From Anaerolineae bacterium (GTDB taxonomy: Bacteria; Chloroflexota; Anaerolineae; J036; Brachytrichaceae): a DNA stretch of 35,943 bases. The position numbers and the translations under genes were made by a program. The DNA is taken from contig CANJQH010000034.1 of NCBI GenBank assembly GCA_947476335.1, positions 1 to 35,943 of the forward strand, in the 5' to 3' direction. Numbering within the stretch: the first letter of the stretch is position 1; each line of letters starts with the position of its first letter. Below the pieces are notes generated by a model. It was not told the DNA's origin, ran no database searches, and worked only from the letters and a program-made list of their open reading frames with translations. Shown piece after piece: positions 1 to 7,439 of this stretch.

Positions 1-1
1 A

Positions 2-151
2 ATGAGCATGAGCAATATGAGCATGAGCAATATGAGCATGAGCAATATGAGCATGAGCAATATGAGCATGAGCAATATGAGCATGAGCAATATGAGCATG
101 AGCAATATGAGCATGAGCAATATGAGCATGAGCAATATGAGCATGAGCAAC
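2..151 (+). repeat. 15-bp tandem repeat, ten copies, running to the window edge
   Basis: Ten perfect copies of atgagcatgagcaat stand head to tail, and the array may continue upstream of the window. Each unit is itself two atgagc hexamers plus aat. Because the unit is a multiple of three and contains no stop, it stays open in frame with the downstream lipoprotein and would encode a Met-Ser-Met-Ser-Asn repeat. Slippage would add or remove in-frame ATG codons without shifting the frame. I read it as a leader repeat rather than protein, because the lipoprotein signal peptide begins only afterwards. Confidence 0.95.
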
Positions 152-160
152 GCAATATCC

Positions 161-1060
161 ATGAAATCGGTACTCGCCAGCGCAGTGAGCATGCTACTGC
201 TGCTCACTGCGTGTGGTTCCGCGGCAAAGCCGACGCCGGCCGAAGCGCCGACTCAGGCCGCCGCTCTCACCGAAGCCGCCACCGCAGCACCGATGCCGAC
301 GGACGAACCCATCGCGAAAGAGCCGGCCACCGAGGCCACTGCGACAGAAGCGGCCGCCCCCGCCGGCGACAGCCTGTTTGCGCGCCTCACCGGTGTCAAG
401 AAGGCCACATCATTCACCTCACGCACCTCCATGCAGGTCACAGGCGATGTCATGAATGCCGATGCCAAAGACAAAACGGTGACGGTCTTCGAAATGGAAC
501 AGTCGTATTCCGCTGCGAACAGCAGCACCATCATCCGCAACAAAGAAGCCGGCATCGACAAGGTGAATGAAATCGAGATGCGCGTCGTTGACGGCAAGAC
601 CTACATGAAGGGCATGCTGCCGACGGAGGGCGCGGCCGAACAGTGGATCATGTTGCCGGGCGATCAGTCGAAGGCGAATCAGTCGGCGCCGGTCGACGCC
701 CAGCAGGCCATCGACAGCCTGTCGACCAACCCCAAAGAAGCAGCAGGCTACAAAAAGACCGGCACAGAGTCGATCGACGGACTAACATGCGACGTCTACT
801 CAACCTCCCAGTCAGGCACCACGATGCTGGGCCTGATGGCGGCCTACAACGAACAGTTCGAAAAAGTCACCAAAGCCGAAATCCGCATCATGATGTGCCC
901 GGATGGTCAGATGCACCAGATGCGAATGGAATTCGCCGGCACGTCGAAGAAATTGCCCGGCACGCCCGCATCGATCGTCCTCGAAACGCGCATGTACGAC
1001 TTCGACAAGGAGATCACGATCGAAGTGCCGAAGAACGTGATGGAGATGCCGGCGCCGTAG
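161..1060 (+). CDS. Secreted lipoprotein of unknown function
   Basis: This encodes a 299-residue protein. The start at 161 is chosen because it opens a standard lipoprotein signal: Met-Lys, a hydrophobic stretch, and the lipobox LTAC with the lipidated Cys at about residue 18. A low-complexity Ala/Pro/Thr/Glu linker (residues about 20-65) follows, then a globular part of about 230 residues. That part has alternating polar beta-strand-like segments and stretches such as VVDGKTYMKG and WIMLPGD, which recall the LppX/LprG-like or outer-membrane lipoprotein-sorting folds. That fold assignment is only a resemblance. The frame remains open upstream through the tandem repeat, but a longer start would bury the signal peptide behind 53 hydrophilic residues. 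It stands alone, with a repeat element immediately downstream. Function not recognised; lipoprotein nature well supported. Confidence 0.8.
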   Translation: MKSVLASAVSMLLLLTACGSAAKPTPAEAPTQAAALTEAATAAPMPTDEPIAKEPATEATATEAAAPAGDSLFARLTGVKKATSFTSRTSMQVTGDVMNADAKDKTVTVFEMEQSYSAANSSTIIRNKEAGIDKVNEIEMRVVDGKTYMKGMLPTEGAAEQWIMLPGDQSKANQSAPVDAQQAIDSLSTNPKEAAGYKKTGTESIDGLTCDVYSTSQSGTTMLGLMAAYNEQFEKVTKAEIRIMMCPDGQMHQMRMEFAGTSKKLPGTPASIVLETRMYDFDKEITIEVPKNVMEMPAP

Positions 1061-1085
1061 GGAGTGATAGTAGGGAGTGATAGTA

Positions 1086-1213
1086 AAAGTTACGTAACTA
1101 CTCAGGCCAGCCATTTTTCCAACGCGAAACACACCATTCTCTCCCCCGAAGGGGGAGAGAATGGTGTGTTTCGCAGGAAATACTGATTTGGGCCTGAGTA
1201 GTTACAAAGTTAC
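1086..1213. mobile_element. Family E palindromic miniature element, copy E1, with 8-bp flanking direct repeat
   Basis: The element proper is 1094-1205. Its ends are perfect 15-bp inverted repeats, GTAACTACTCAGGCC and GGCCTGAGTAGTTAC. Inside is a perfect 24-bp-arm hairpin (1124-1147 with 1151-1174, loop gaa). The segments between ends and core are not mutually complementary and recur in other copies (…CCATTTTTCCAACGCGAAAC… and …GGAAATACTGATTTGG…). The octamer AAAGTTAC abuts both ends (1086-1093 and 1206-1213), as a target-site duplication would. Just before it, gggagtgatagta is duplicated in tandem (1060-1085). The hairpin could also act as a transcription barrier between the two convergent genes. 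Confidence 0.8.
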
Positions 1214-1243
1214 TGTTCTCACTATCCACTCTCTACTCTTCCC

Positions 1244-2803
1244 CTACTGCTGCAACACCGCGTAATTCGCCTCAAAGCGCTTCTGGAGGTCGGCCGCAGC
1301 AACGTCGTAGGCAGCCTTGTCTGCCCAGGTCACGCGCGGGTCGAGCACATCAGCCGGCACACCCGGGCATGTGCGCGGCACGTGCACGCCAAAGATCGGG
1401 TGGACCACCGTTTCGACATCGCGCAGGCGGCCGTCGAGAATGGCTGTCACCATGGCGCGCGTATGCGAAATTTTCATACGCTGGCCGACGCCGTACGGAC
1501 CGCCGCTCCAGCCAGTATTCACCAGCCAGACCGTGCAGCGATTCGCTTCGAGCTTCTCGCGCAGCAGGTCGGCGTAAACGTGCGGGTAATGCACCATGAA
1601 TGGCGCACCAAAGCAGGTGCTAAAAGTTGCCTGCGGCTCGGCAACGCCGCGCTCGGTGCCGGCCAGCTTGGCGGTGTAGCCGCTCAAGAAGTAATAGAGC
1701 GCCTGCTCCGTCGTCAGCTTGGAGATCGGCGGCAGCACACCAAACGCGTCGGCAGTCAGGAAAAGCACGTTGCGCGGGTGGCCGCCCATGCCGGTGGCAA
1801 CGTAGTTCGGAATGTAGTGAATTGGGTAGGCCGCGCGCGTGTTTTCAGTAATGGCATCGCTGTCCAGGTCGAGCGAGTGGCTCTCCGGATCCATGACGAC
1901 GTTCTCAAGCACTGTGCCGAACTGCGAGAGCGTGGCGTAGATTTCAGGTTCAGCGTCCTGCGACAGGCGAATCACCTTGGCGTAGCAGCCGCCTTCAAAA
2001 TTGAATACGCCAGCTTCGCTCCAGCCGTGTTCGTCGTCACCAATCAGGCCGCGCCTGTGATCAGCGGATAGCGTGGTCTTGCCGGTGCCACTGAGGCCGA
2101 AAAAGAGTGCAGTGTCGCCGGTGAGGCCGACATTGGCGGCACAGTGCATCGGGAAAACGCCCTTGAGCGGCAATATGTAATTCAGCGCGGTAAAGATGCT
2201 CTTCTTGATTTCGCCGGCATAGCGCGTACCGCAGATGATGATCTCGCGGCGCGCCAGATTCAGCACGATGGCGCAGGTCGGACCTTGTGCGATGCGGCGC
2301 GTACCATGCCGATCGGGGTCAGGATGAAACTCCGGTGCATGCAGAATGGTGAACTGCGGCTCGAAATCAGCCAGATCAGCCAGATACGGTCGAATAAACT
2401 GGTTATATGAAAATAGCGTATGCCATGCACTTTCGGAGATCAGGCGCACGCCCATGCGGTAAGCCGGATTCGCGCAGGCGTACACGTCACGAATAAAAAG
2501 CTCTTTCGTGTTCAAGTACGACTTGACGTCGCGCTCCAGAACATCCCATTTATCCTGCGACAACGGCTGATTGACCTTGCCCCACCACACTTTGTCGGCG
2601 CTCTCCGGCTCATGCACGACAAACTTGTCGTTGGGTGAGCGGCCGGTGTAAGGATGTGTGATGGCGATGAAGGCGCCGCCGGCCGTGAGGCGGCCTTCGC
2701 CGCGCTTCACCGCCAGTTCGATCGTCTCGGCCGGGGAAGGGTTCCACGTCTGCCGAATGCCGGCAAGTCCAATTTCACTAATGCCATGTACGCTATGAAT
2801 CAT
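1244..2803 (-). CDS. pckA: Phosphoenolpyruvate carboxykinase (ATP)
   Basis: This enzyme converts oxaloacetate and ATP to phosphoenolpyruvate, CO2 and ADP, the entry step of gluconeogenesis in the cytosol. The 519-residue product matches the ATP-dependent family, which is usually 520-540 residues. It carries the P-loop GLSGTGKTTLSAD, the metal/PEPCK signature beginning IGDDEHGW and ending GGCYAK, and the N-terminal segment YTGRSPNDKFVV. I chose the ATG at 2803 because aggat lies 9 nt upstream; an in-frame GTG at 2821 would add six residues but has no clear ribosome site. The gene stands alone, convergent with the lipoprotein and separated from it by element E1. It lies downstream of the nuo cluster on the same strand but beyond that cluster's terminator. 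Identity is secure. Confidence 0.97.
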   Translation of the reverse strand: MIHSVHGISEIGLAGIRQTWNPSPAETIELAVKRGEGRLTAGGAFIAITHPYTGRSPNDKFVVHEPESADKVWWGKVNQPLSQDKWDVLERDVKSYLNTKELFIRDVYACANPAYRMGVRLISESAWHTLFSYNQFIRPYLADLADFEPQFTILHAPEFHPDPDRHGTRRIAQGPTCAIVLNLARREIIICGTRYAGEIKKSIFTALNYILPLKGVFPMHCAANVGLTGDTALFFGLSGTGKTTLSADHRRGLIGDDEHGWSEAGVFNFEGGCYAKVIRLSQDAEPEIYATLSQFGTVLENVVMDPESHSLDLDSDAITENTRAAYPIHYIPNYVATGMGGHPRNVLFLTADAFGVLPPISKLTTEQALYYFLSGYTAKLAGTERGVAEPQATFSTCFGAPFMVHYPHVYADLLREKLEANRCTVWLVNTGWSGGPYGVGQRMKISHTRAMVTAILDGRLRDVETVVHPIFGVHVPRTCPGVPADVLDPRVTWADKAAYDVAAADLQKRFEANYAVLQQ

Positions 2804-3260
2804 GCTTTGGTATCCTGTCACGAACTCAGCCCGTTGCCTGCAAATCCCCCCCTTTTTTCAGGAGCACGAGACCGCAATTCAGGACAAATCTAATAGGGGC
2901 TAAGTCGATGCTTTTCCTTACGTGCAACAAGTATGGTCGATGAACCGGCTTCCTGCTTTGAGTTCATCAGCGAGCCGCATCATTGCCAACAAACATGACT
3001 GCCAAACTCCCATGAGGATCACAATTCAGGGAATGTACAGACATGATGGCAACAGTTGCCGGCCGCCGACAGGATATGTGAAAATCCTCACAAGGTCATT
3101 GGCCGGAAGGCCAAGTAGCGCACCATTGCAGAAAACACAGGGCAGCTATTTTTTGCAGTGGGCCACGTCTGTGGCGCTCATATGACCTCAAAAAAACTCT
3201 TCTGGAACAGAGCATGCCCCCAGAGGGCGAATGCACACGAGTCCAAACTGCTGGCATGCA
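2804..3260. other. Intergenic region upstream of pckA without a convincing gene
   Basis: This gap must contain the pckA promoter, but I see no clear sigma-70 type pair. Around 3093-3187 there is a loose imperfect inverted repeat (ggtcat…gcgcacc…attgcagaaaa against the complement of ttttttgcagtgggcc…gcgctcatatgacc), with the small palindromes ggccggaaggcc and gccacgtctgtggc inside. It may be a decayed repeat element. Short open frames on both strands lack recognisable motifs and ribosome sites. Confidence 0.4.
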
Positions 3261-3300
3261 GAAAAAGTAAGCACCCCGAACGACCAGTCGTTCGGGGTGC
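3261..3300 (-). terminator. Intrinsic terminator of the nuo cluster
   Basis: A perfect 14-bp-arm hairpin lies at 3271-3300 (gcaccccgaacgac / gtcgttcggggtgc, loop 2). On the minus strand it is followed by ttactttttc. It sits 20 bp after the nuoI stop codon, the right place and orientation to end nuo transcription before pckA. Confidence 0.85.
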
Positions 3301-3320
3301 GTCATATCAACCGTCAGCTG

Positions 3321-4205
3321 TTACGCCTCTGGTTTATCGCCCTCAAGCGTAGCCGGGGCTGCAGCTGCAGGTGTTGCAGGTTTGGGAGCCACAGGCGCAC
3401 CAGGTTTGGCGGCCACAGGCGCACCGGGTTTGGCGGCCACAGGCGCACCGGGTTTGGCGGCCACAGGCGCACCAGGTTTGGCGGCCACAGGCGCACCAGG
3501 TTTGGCGGCCACAGGCGCACCGGGAGCTGCTGCAGAAGAGGTGGCGGTGGCGGGATCAGCCGCTGCAGCTGCCTTGGCAGCGGCTGTTGCGGCGGCAGCG
3601 GCGGCGGCCGCTGCCTTCTTCGCTTCGTCCGCCTTTTTGTCGGCAAGCTCGCGCGCCCAGTCCGCCGGATGAATCGACGCGTGATACGTATCCGGCTTCA
3701 ACAGGCCGGTCTTGTCCGGGATCAGGCGCGCACCAGGCTGCTCAGCCGGGTAGTAGCTCAGCTCGTAGTTGTGATCCATCTTGATAGCATCAAACGGGCA
3801 AAACTCCGCGCAATAGCCGCAGTTCATGCAGATCGTCGCGTCGATGTGGAAATCTTTCGGCTGCGGCACCGGTCGCTTCGTAACCGGGTCCTCCGTGCGT
3901 TCGATCCAGATGCACTGCGGCGGACACACCTTGGCGCAGATGCCGCATGAAGTGCATTTAATTTCATCGTCTGTGGTGTCGTTTACCAGAAACGGGATGT
4001 AGCGGAAATTCTCCGGCAAATCCAGACGTTCCTTCGGATATTCAACCGTCACGATGCCGTGGTTCTTCGGGTTCTGCCGACGCAGCGGGCGCGATTCGAG
4101 GCCTGCGGCCTTGCCCATGTACTTGAGATCCTGCGCGTACGTATTGATAAAGTGCCGCAGCGTCACGCCCAAGCCCTTGAGGATGCCCGATCCGAGTAGT
4201 CCCAT
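3321..4205 (-). CDS. nuoI: NADH-quinone oxidoreductase subunit I with repetitive C-terminal tail
   Basis: NuoI is the ferredoxin-like subunit of complex I that carries clusters N6a and N6b and passes electrons to NuoB. The 294-residue product has both 4Fe-4S motifs: CTSCGICAKVC (Cys84, 87, 90, 94) with Cys98, and CMNCGYCAEFC (Cys126, 129, 132, 136). The core ends near residue 200, about where normal NuoI ends. A tail of roughly 90 residues follows, first Lys/Ala-rich (KKADEAKKAAAAAA-like) and then six PGAPV units spaced by AAK. The ATG at 4205 is preferred over one 14 codons upstream because MGLLGSGILKGLGVTLRHF is a typical NuoI N-terminus and aggt lies 12 nt before it. It is last in the minus-strand run iscX-nuoB-nuoCD-nuoI, 63 bp after nuoCD. 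The tail is unusual and its role unknown. Confidence 0.95.
   Translation of the reverse strand: MGLLGSGILKGLGVTLRHFINTYAQDLKYMGKAAGLESRPLRRQNPKNHGIVTVEYPKERLDLPENFRYIPFLVNDTTDDEIKCTSCGICAKVCPPQCIWIERTEDPVTKRPVPQPKDFHIDATICMNCGYCAEFCPFDAIKMDHNYELSYYPAEQPGARLIPDKTGLLKPDTYHASIHPADWARELADKKADEAKKAAAAAAAAATAAAKAAAAADPATATSSAAAPGAPVAAKPGAPVAAKPGAPVAAKPGAPVAAKPGAPVAAKPGAPVAPKPATPAAAAPATLEGDKPEA
3388..3523 (-). repeat. 24-bp in-frame tandem repeat in the nuoI 3' end
   Basis: Just under six near-identical copies of a 24-bp unit (ggcggccacaggcgcaccgg plus gttt, plus-strand reading) encode PGAPVAAK. Units differ only at single bases such as caccagg/caccggg, so expansion is recent or homogenised. Confidence 0.95.
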
Positions 4206-4268
4206 GATATTTAAAAACCTGCGTGAGCACAAACAAATCGCGCCCACGCAGGATGTCAGCCAACAGAA

Positions 4269-6362
4269 TCAGCGATCAACTTCGCCCAGCACAATGTCGA
4301 GCGAACCAAGAATCACCACCGCATCTGCAATTTTCGTGCCGACGGTCATTTCCTTCAGCGAGTTCAGGTTGATGAACGACGTCGAGCGGATGTGGTACCG
4401 ATACGCGCTCTGACCGCCTTCACTGACGAGATAGTAACCCAGCTCGCCCTTCGGCGTTTCGATGCGCGCGTAGTACTGACCTGCGGGCACGCGATGCGTG
4501 TACGCCTTCTTGCCTGCCTGGATGTCGCCCCACTTCGTGTTCGCATCCATCTGCTCAAGTGCCTGGCGCAAGATTTTGAGGCTCTCGCGCATTTCCATCA
4601 CGCGCACGCGGTAACGGTCATAAACGTCGCCGCCGTAGAGCACCGGCACCTTGAAGTCGAAGCGGTCATAAATGCCGTACGGATCCGTGCGGCGCACGTC
4701 GTACGGCACGCCGGTCGCGCGCAGGCATGGACCGGTCAGCGAGTAATTGATGCTGCGCTCGGCGCTCAGATACCCCACGCCCATGGTGCGGGTCTTGACG
4801 ATTTCGTTATCGGCGATCAGCTCTTCGTACTCATCAATCGACGCCGGCAGGCGTTCGTACACGAGGTACTTAATGTCCGCCAGCTGCTTTTCCGTCAAAT
4901 CGCGGTTAACGCCACCAAAGCGCATGTAATTCGGCATCAGGCGGCTGCCAGCAACGCCCTCAAAGATATCGAGGATGTAGTCGCGTTCGGTGATGCCGTA
5001 GAGCGCCGGCGTGAAGAACGCGCCAAGGTCGTTCAACAGGAAGCCAATACCCCAGAAATGGCTCTGGATGCGCGTCAGTTCCTGCATGATCACGCGCAGA
5101 TACTCGGCCCGCTCCGTCGGCTTGATGCCCATGCCGCGTTCGACCGCCGTCACGTAGCCAACTTCGTTGGACATACCGATGATGTAATCCAGCCGGTCGG
5201 TAAACGGAATGTTATGCAGCCAAGTGTTGCGCTCACCGATCTTCTCGTGGTTGCGATGCAGATAACCCAGCACCAGCTTGAGATCGGTGACCGTCTCGCC
5301 ATCGAGTTTGACAGCCATGCGGAGCACACCATGCGTCGACGGATGCTGCGGGCCCATATTGATGATGATTTCATCCGTCTGCAGCTCTTCATCGTCGGCG
5401 TAGCCATTGTGATTGGCATCCGCTGCGCCGGTGAGCGGCGCACTTTGCATCGTTTCGTAGATGTTGCCGTCAGGGTTCTGCGTGAAGCCCAGCGGATCAA
5501 AACCAGCCGGATAAGACAAATTGTCTTCCCACGGCACGCGCTCTTCGGCCAGCTTGTGGTCGCCCCCCGGCCAGCGTGATTCGAACGGCTTGGTGTCGCC
5601 TTCGAAATAGGCTTCCTTCCAATCTTTGCGCAGTGGCCAGCCGTTGAACCCTTCCCACATCAGAATACGACGCAGGTCAGGGTGCTCAGAGAACGGCACG
5701 CCGTACATGTCGTAGACCTCGCGCTCCTGGAATTCGGCGCCGGCGTACACGGAAACCAGCGACGGAACCGGAGCGGATTTGTCGTTTCCGCTCGGGCGTG
5801 CCACGCGCACCTTGTAGGTGAACGGTACGCCGCCGGAGGTCTTCGACACCTGGTACACCACCTCGATTACAGTGTCTTTGATGTAATCGACCGCAGTCAG
5901 GTTGGTGAGCATGTCGAAGCCCAGCTCATTGCACAGGAAGCGCGCCACATCGAGCAGTCGAGCGGCATCTTTTACGTGCACGCCGACATATTCGGCCGGC
6001 TGGATCACATCAGCACCGAACTGCTGCTGCAGGCGTTCTCCTTCAGCGGTGAACGCTGCAAGCGGCACAGCCTTGGCCGCGCCGTGGCCAGCCGCAGCCA
6101 CCTTCGGAGCGCCGCCGGCGGGAGCCGCAGGGGCAGCAGGAGCGCCCGTGACCGGCGCAGCGGGCTTCGGCGCTGCTGGCGCACCCGGTTTGGCCGCTAC
6201 CGGCGCACCCGGTTTGGCCGCTACCGGCGCACCCGGTTTGGCCGCTACTGGCGCACCCGGCTTGGCCGCTACTGGCGCACCCGGCTTCATCGCGGGTGCA
6301 ACGGGCTTTGTCGGAGCCGCAGGCTTGGGTTCCTCAGGCGTGGGAGTTGTTTCTTCAGCCAT
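4269..6362 (-). CDS. nuoCD: NADH-quinone oxidoreductase fused subunits C and D, with N-terminal PGAPVAAK repeats
   Basis: These are the fused 30-kDa and 49-kDa subunits of the complex I connecting module, which form part of the quinone site next to NuoB and NuoI. The product is 697 residues. Residues 1-25 are Pro/Glu-rich and residues about 27-65 are PGAPVAAK repeats, followed by more Ala/Pro linker to about 95. A NuoC domain spans about 110-265 ([40 protein letters not shown]). The NuoD domain runs from about 315 to the end ([42 protein letters not shown]) and ends in the typical [13 protein letters not shown]. The ATG at 6362 (MAEETTP) is chosen over one 15 codons upstream. The C-D join is short (about 50 residues). 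Fusion is known in Enterobacteria and some other groups. The repetitive N-terminus is the odd part. Confidence 0.95.
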   Translation of the reverse strand: MAEETTPTPEEPKPAAPTKPVAPAMKPGAPVAAKPGAPVAAKPGAPVAAKPGAPVAAKPGAPAAPKPAAPVTGAPAAPAAPAGGAPKVAAAGHGAAKAVPLAAFTAEGERLQQQFGADVIQPAEYVGVHVKDAARLLDVARFLCNELGFDMLTNLTAVDYIKDTVIEVVYQVSKTSGGVPFTYKVRVARPSGNDKSAPVPSLVSVYAGAEFQEREVYDMYGVPFSEHPDLRRILMWEGFNGWPLRKDWKEAYFEGDTKPFESRWPGGDHKLAEERVPWEDNLSYPAGFDPLGFTQNPDGNIYETMQSAPLTGAADANHNGYADDEELQTDEIIINMGPQHPSTHGVLRMAVKLDGETVTDLKLVLGYLHRNHEKIGERNTWLHNIPFTDRLDYIIGMSNEVGYVTAVERGMGIKPTERAEYLRVIMQELTRIQSHFWGIGFLLNDLGAFFTPALYGITERDYILDIFEGVAGSRLMPNYMRFGGVNRDLTEKQLADIKYLVYERLPASIDEYEELIADNEIVKTRTMGVGYLSAERSINYSLTGPCLRATGVPYDVRRTDPYGIYDRFDFKVPVLYGGDVYDRYRVRVMEMRESLKILRQALEQMDANTKWGDIQAGKKAYTHRVPAGQYYARIETPKGELGYYLVSEGGQSAYRYHIRSTSFINLNSLKEMTVGTKIADAVVILGSLDIVLGEVDR
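6172..6287 (-). repeat. 24-bp in-frame tandem repeat in the nuoCD 5' end
   Basis: Nearly five copies of a 24-bp unit (ggccgctaccggcgcacccg plus gttt, plus-strand reading) encode PGAPVAAK. The peptide is the same as in nuoI but the codons differ, so the two arrays expanded separately or diverged after exchange. Confidence 0.95.
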
Positions 6363-6443
6363 GGTGTTTGTGTCGAACAAAATCGCCCCGGCGGACGCGC
6401 ATTTCAACCGTTCAGGCCAAAAAGCGCACCACCCCGGGATCGT

Positions 6444-7055
6444 TTACGCCTTTTGCTTGATCTCTTCGACGCGGCGCATATCCACCAGATCCGGTCCAAG
6501 GATCGGAACGGGGATCGCACCCTTGTCTTCCTTGCTATACCACGACACCTGCCGCAGCGTCTGCCGTTCGATCTGCTCCTGCAGCTTCAAAATGCTGTGC
6601 AGCAGTGCCTCCGGACGAGGCGGGCAGCCGGTGATGTAGACATCGACCGGGATGAACTTATCGATACCGCTGACCACGTTGTAACCTTCCTTAAAAGGCC
6701 CTCCGGCGGTGGCGCACGCGCCCATCGCGATCACGTAACGCGGCTCCGGCATCTGGTTGTACAAACGCACGATCTGCGGGACCATCTTCTTCGTCACCGT
6801 TCCCGCCACGATCATCAGGTCGGCCTGACGCGGACTGGCGCGGAAGAGCTCCCACCCGAAGCGAGCCAGGTCATGGCGGCTGGCTGCGGTTGTGATCATC
6901 TCGATCGCACAGCAGGCCAAGCCGAACTGCATCGGCCAGGTGCTGCGCTTGCGACCCCAGTTGTAAATTTTGTCCAGCAGTGTCTGCACCGGCGTAATGA
7001 CGACGTTATTTTGCAGCTCGCTCGGCACTCGGTCGTTGTTGAATTCTTCCGACAT
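6444..7055 (-). CDS. nuoB: NADH-quinone oxidoreductase subunit B
   Basis: NuoB holds cluster N2, the last iron-sulfur centre before quinone in complex I. The 203-residue product has all four ligands: the tandem Cys48-Cys49 in [10 protein letters not shown], Cys114 in [10 protein letters not shown], and Cys144 in ITGCPPRPE. The ATG at 7055 (MSEEFNND) gives a family-typical N-terminus; an ATG 21 codons upstream is possible but adds an unrelated stretch. It is followed after 81 bp by nuoCD and preceded by iscX 94 bp upstream. No nuoA precedes it, whereas nuoA-B-C-D order is usual, so the cluster is split or rearranged. Confidence 0.97.
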   Translation of the reverse strand: MSEEFNNDRVPSELQNNVVITPVQTLLDKIYNWGRKRSTWPMQFGLACCAIEMITTAASRHDLARFGWELFRASPRQADLMIVAGTVTKKMVPQIVRLYNQMPEPRYVIAMGACATAGGPFKEGYNVVSGIDKFIPVDVYITGCPPRPEALLHSILKLQEQIERQTLRQVSWYSKEDKGAIPVPILGPDLVDMRRVEEIKQKA

Positions 7056-7149
7056 ATCTAGGTCTCTGATCAAAGTTAAATCTACCCAGCTCCCTTTTCC
7101 GCAAGGATTTCTCCGCAAGGAAATGGGATTCGAGCTGATTAACTCTGAA

Positions 7150-7356
7150 TCACCTGCTTAGTTCAACCCACTCAGCCTGAATCTGCTCCAGACAATCCAC
7201 AGGAAACACGTCGCTTTCGTCCGCGAAACCATCCAGTTGTTTCACCCACTCGCATAGCCGGTCCAGCGGCACATCAAGCAGGTTTACACCCGGGCGCGTT
7301 CGGCGCAACAGCAGCGCAATCGGATAGGCATCGTCCCAGTAGATCGGATCTGACAC
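7150..7356 (-). CDS. iscX: IscX-like iron-sulfur assembly protein
   Basis: This is a 68-residue acidic protein that lines up along its whole length with IscX/YfhJ. It has W-x-D near residue 8, the PIALLL helix, a Pro at about 22, then [15 protein letters not shown], and the closing [11 protein letters not shown]. These correspond to the E. coli pattern W-D…IGEAL…P…WICDLEDFDDD…LEAILLVWLDE. IscX binds the cysteine desulfurase and iron and tunes cluster assembly. Start is GTG at 7356; no ATG alternative exists, and there is no ribosome site. A TATAAT lies 12 bp upstream, so the leader would be very short. It is first in the minus-strand run with nuoB, nuoCD and nuoI, all of which bear or contact Fe-S clusters. 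The family call is by eye and fairly confident. Confidence 0.75.
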   Translation of the reverse strand: MSDPIYWDDAYPIALLLRRTRPGVNLLDVPLDRLCEWVKQLDGFADESDVFPVDCLEQIQAEWVELSR

Positions 7357-7368
7357 GTGAGCGGGGGA

Positions 7369-7374
7369 ATTATA
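7369..7374 (-). promoter_or_regulatory. Probable -10 box (TATAAT) of iscX-nuo
   Basis: On the minus strand, tTATAATt stands 12 nt before the GTG of iscX. No good -35 is visible at 16-18 bp. Transcription would begin within about 5 nt of the start codon, which fits the lack of a Shine-Dalgarno sequence. Confidence 0.5.
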
Positions 7375-7439
7375 ACCACCCCATCCCGACCAGCGACACG
7401 TGATTTTCAGCGCGTATGAACGATGACAACCAGCGCAGC

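Noticed and set aside
2..151. Repeat array as a CRISPR
   Set aside because: Units are 15 bp, directly adjacent with no spacers, and not palindromic; it is a plain tandem repeat.
3096..3305. 69-codon minus-strand frame between pckA and the terminator
   Set aside because: It contains the terminator hairpin and a diffuse inverted repeat, and has no motif or ribosome site.
4392..5579. Long plus-strand open frame opposite nuoCD
   Set aside because: It lies wholly over conserved NuoC/NuoD coding sequence on the other strand; a GC-driven shadow.
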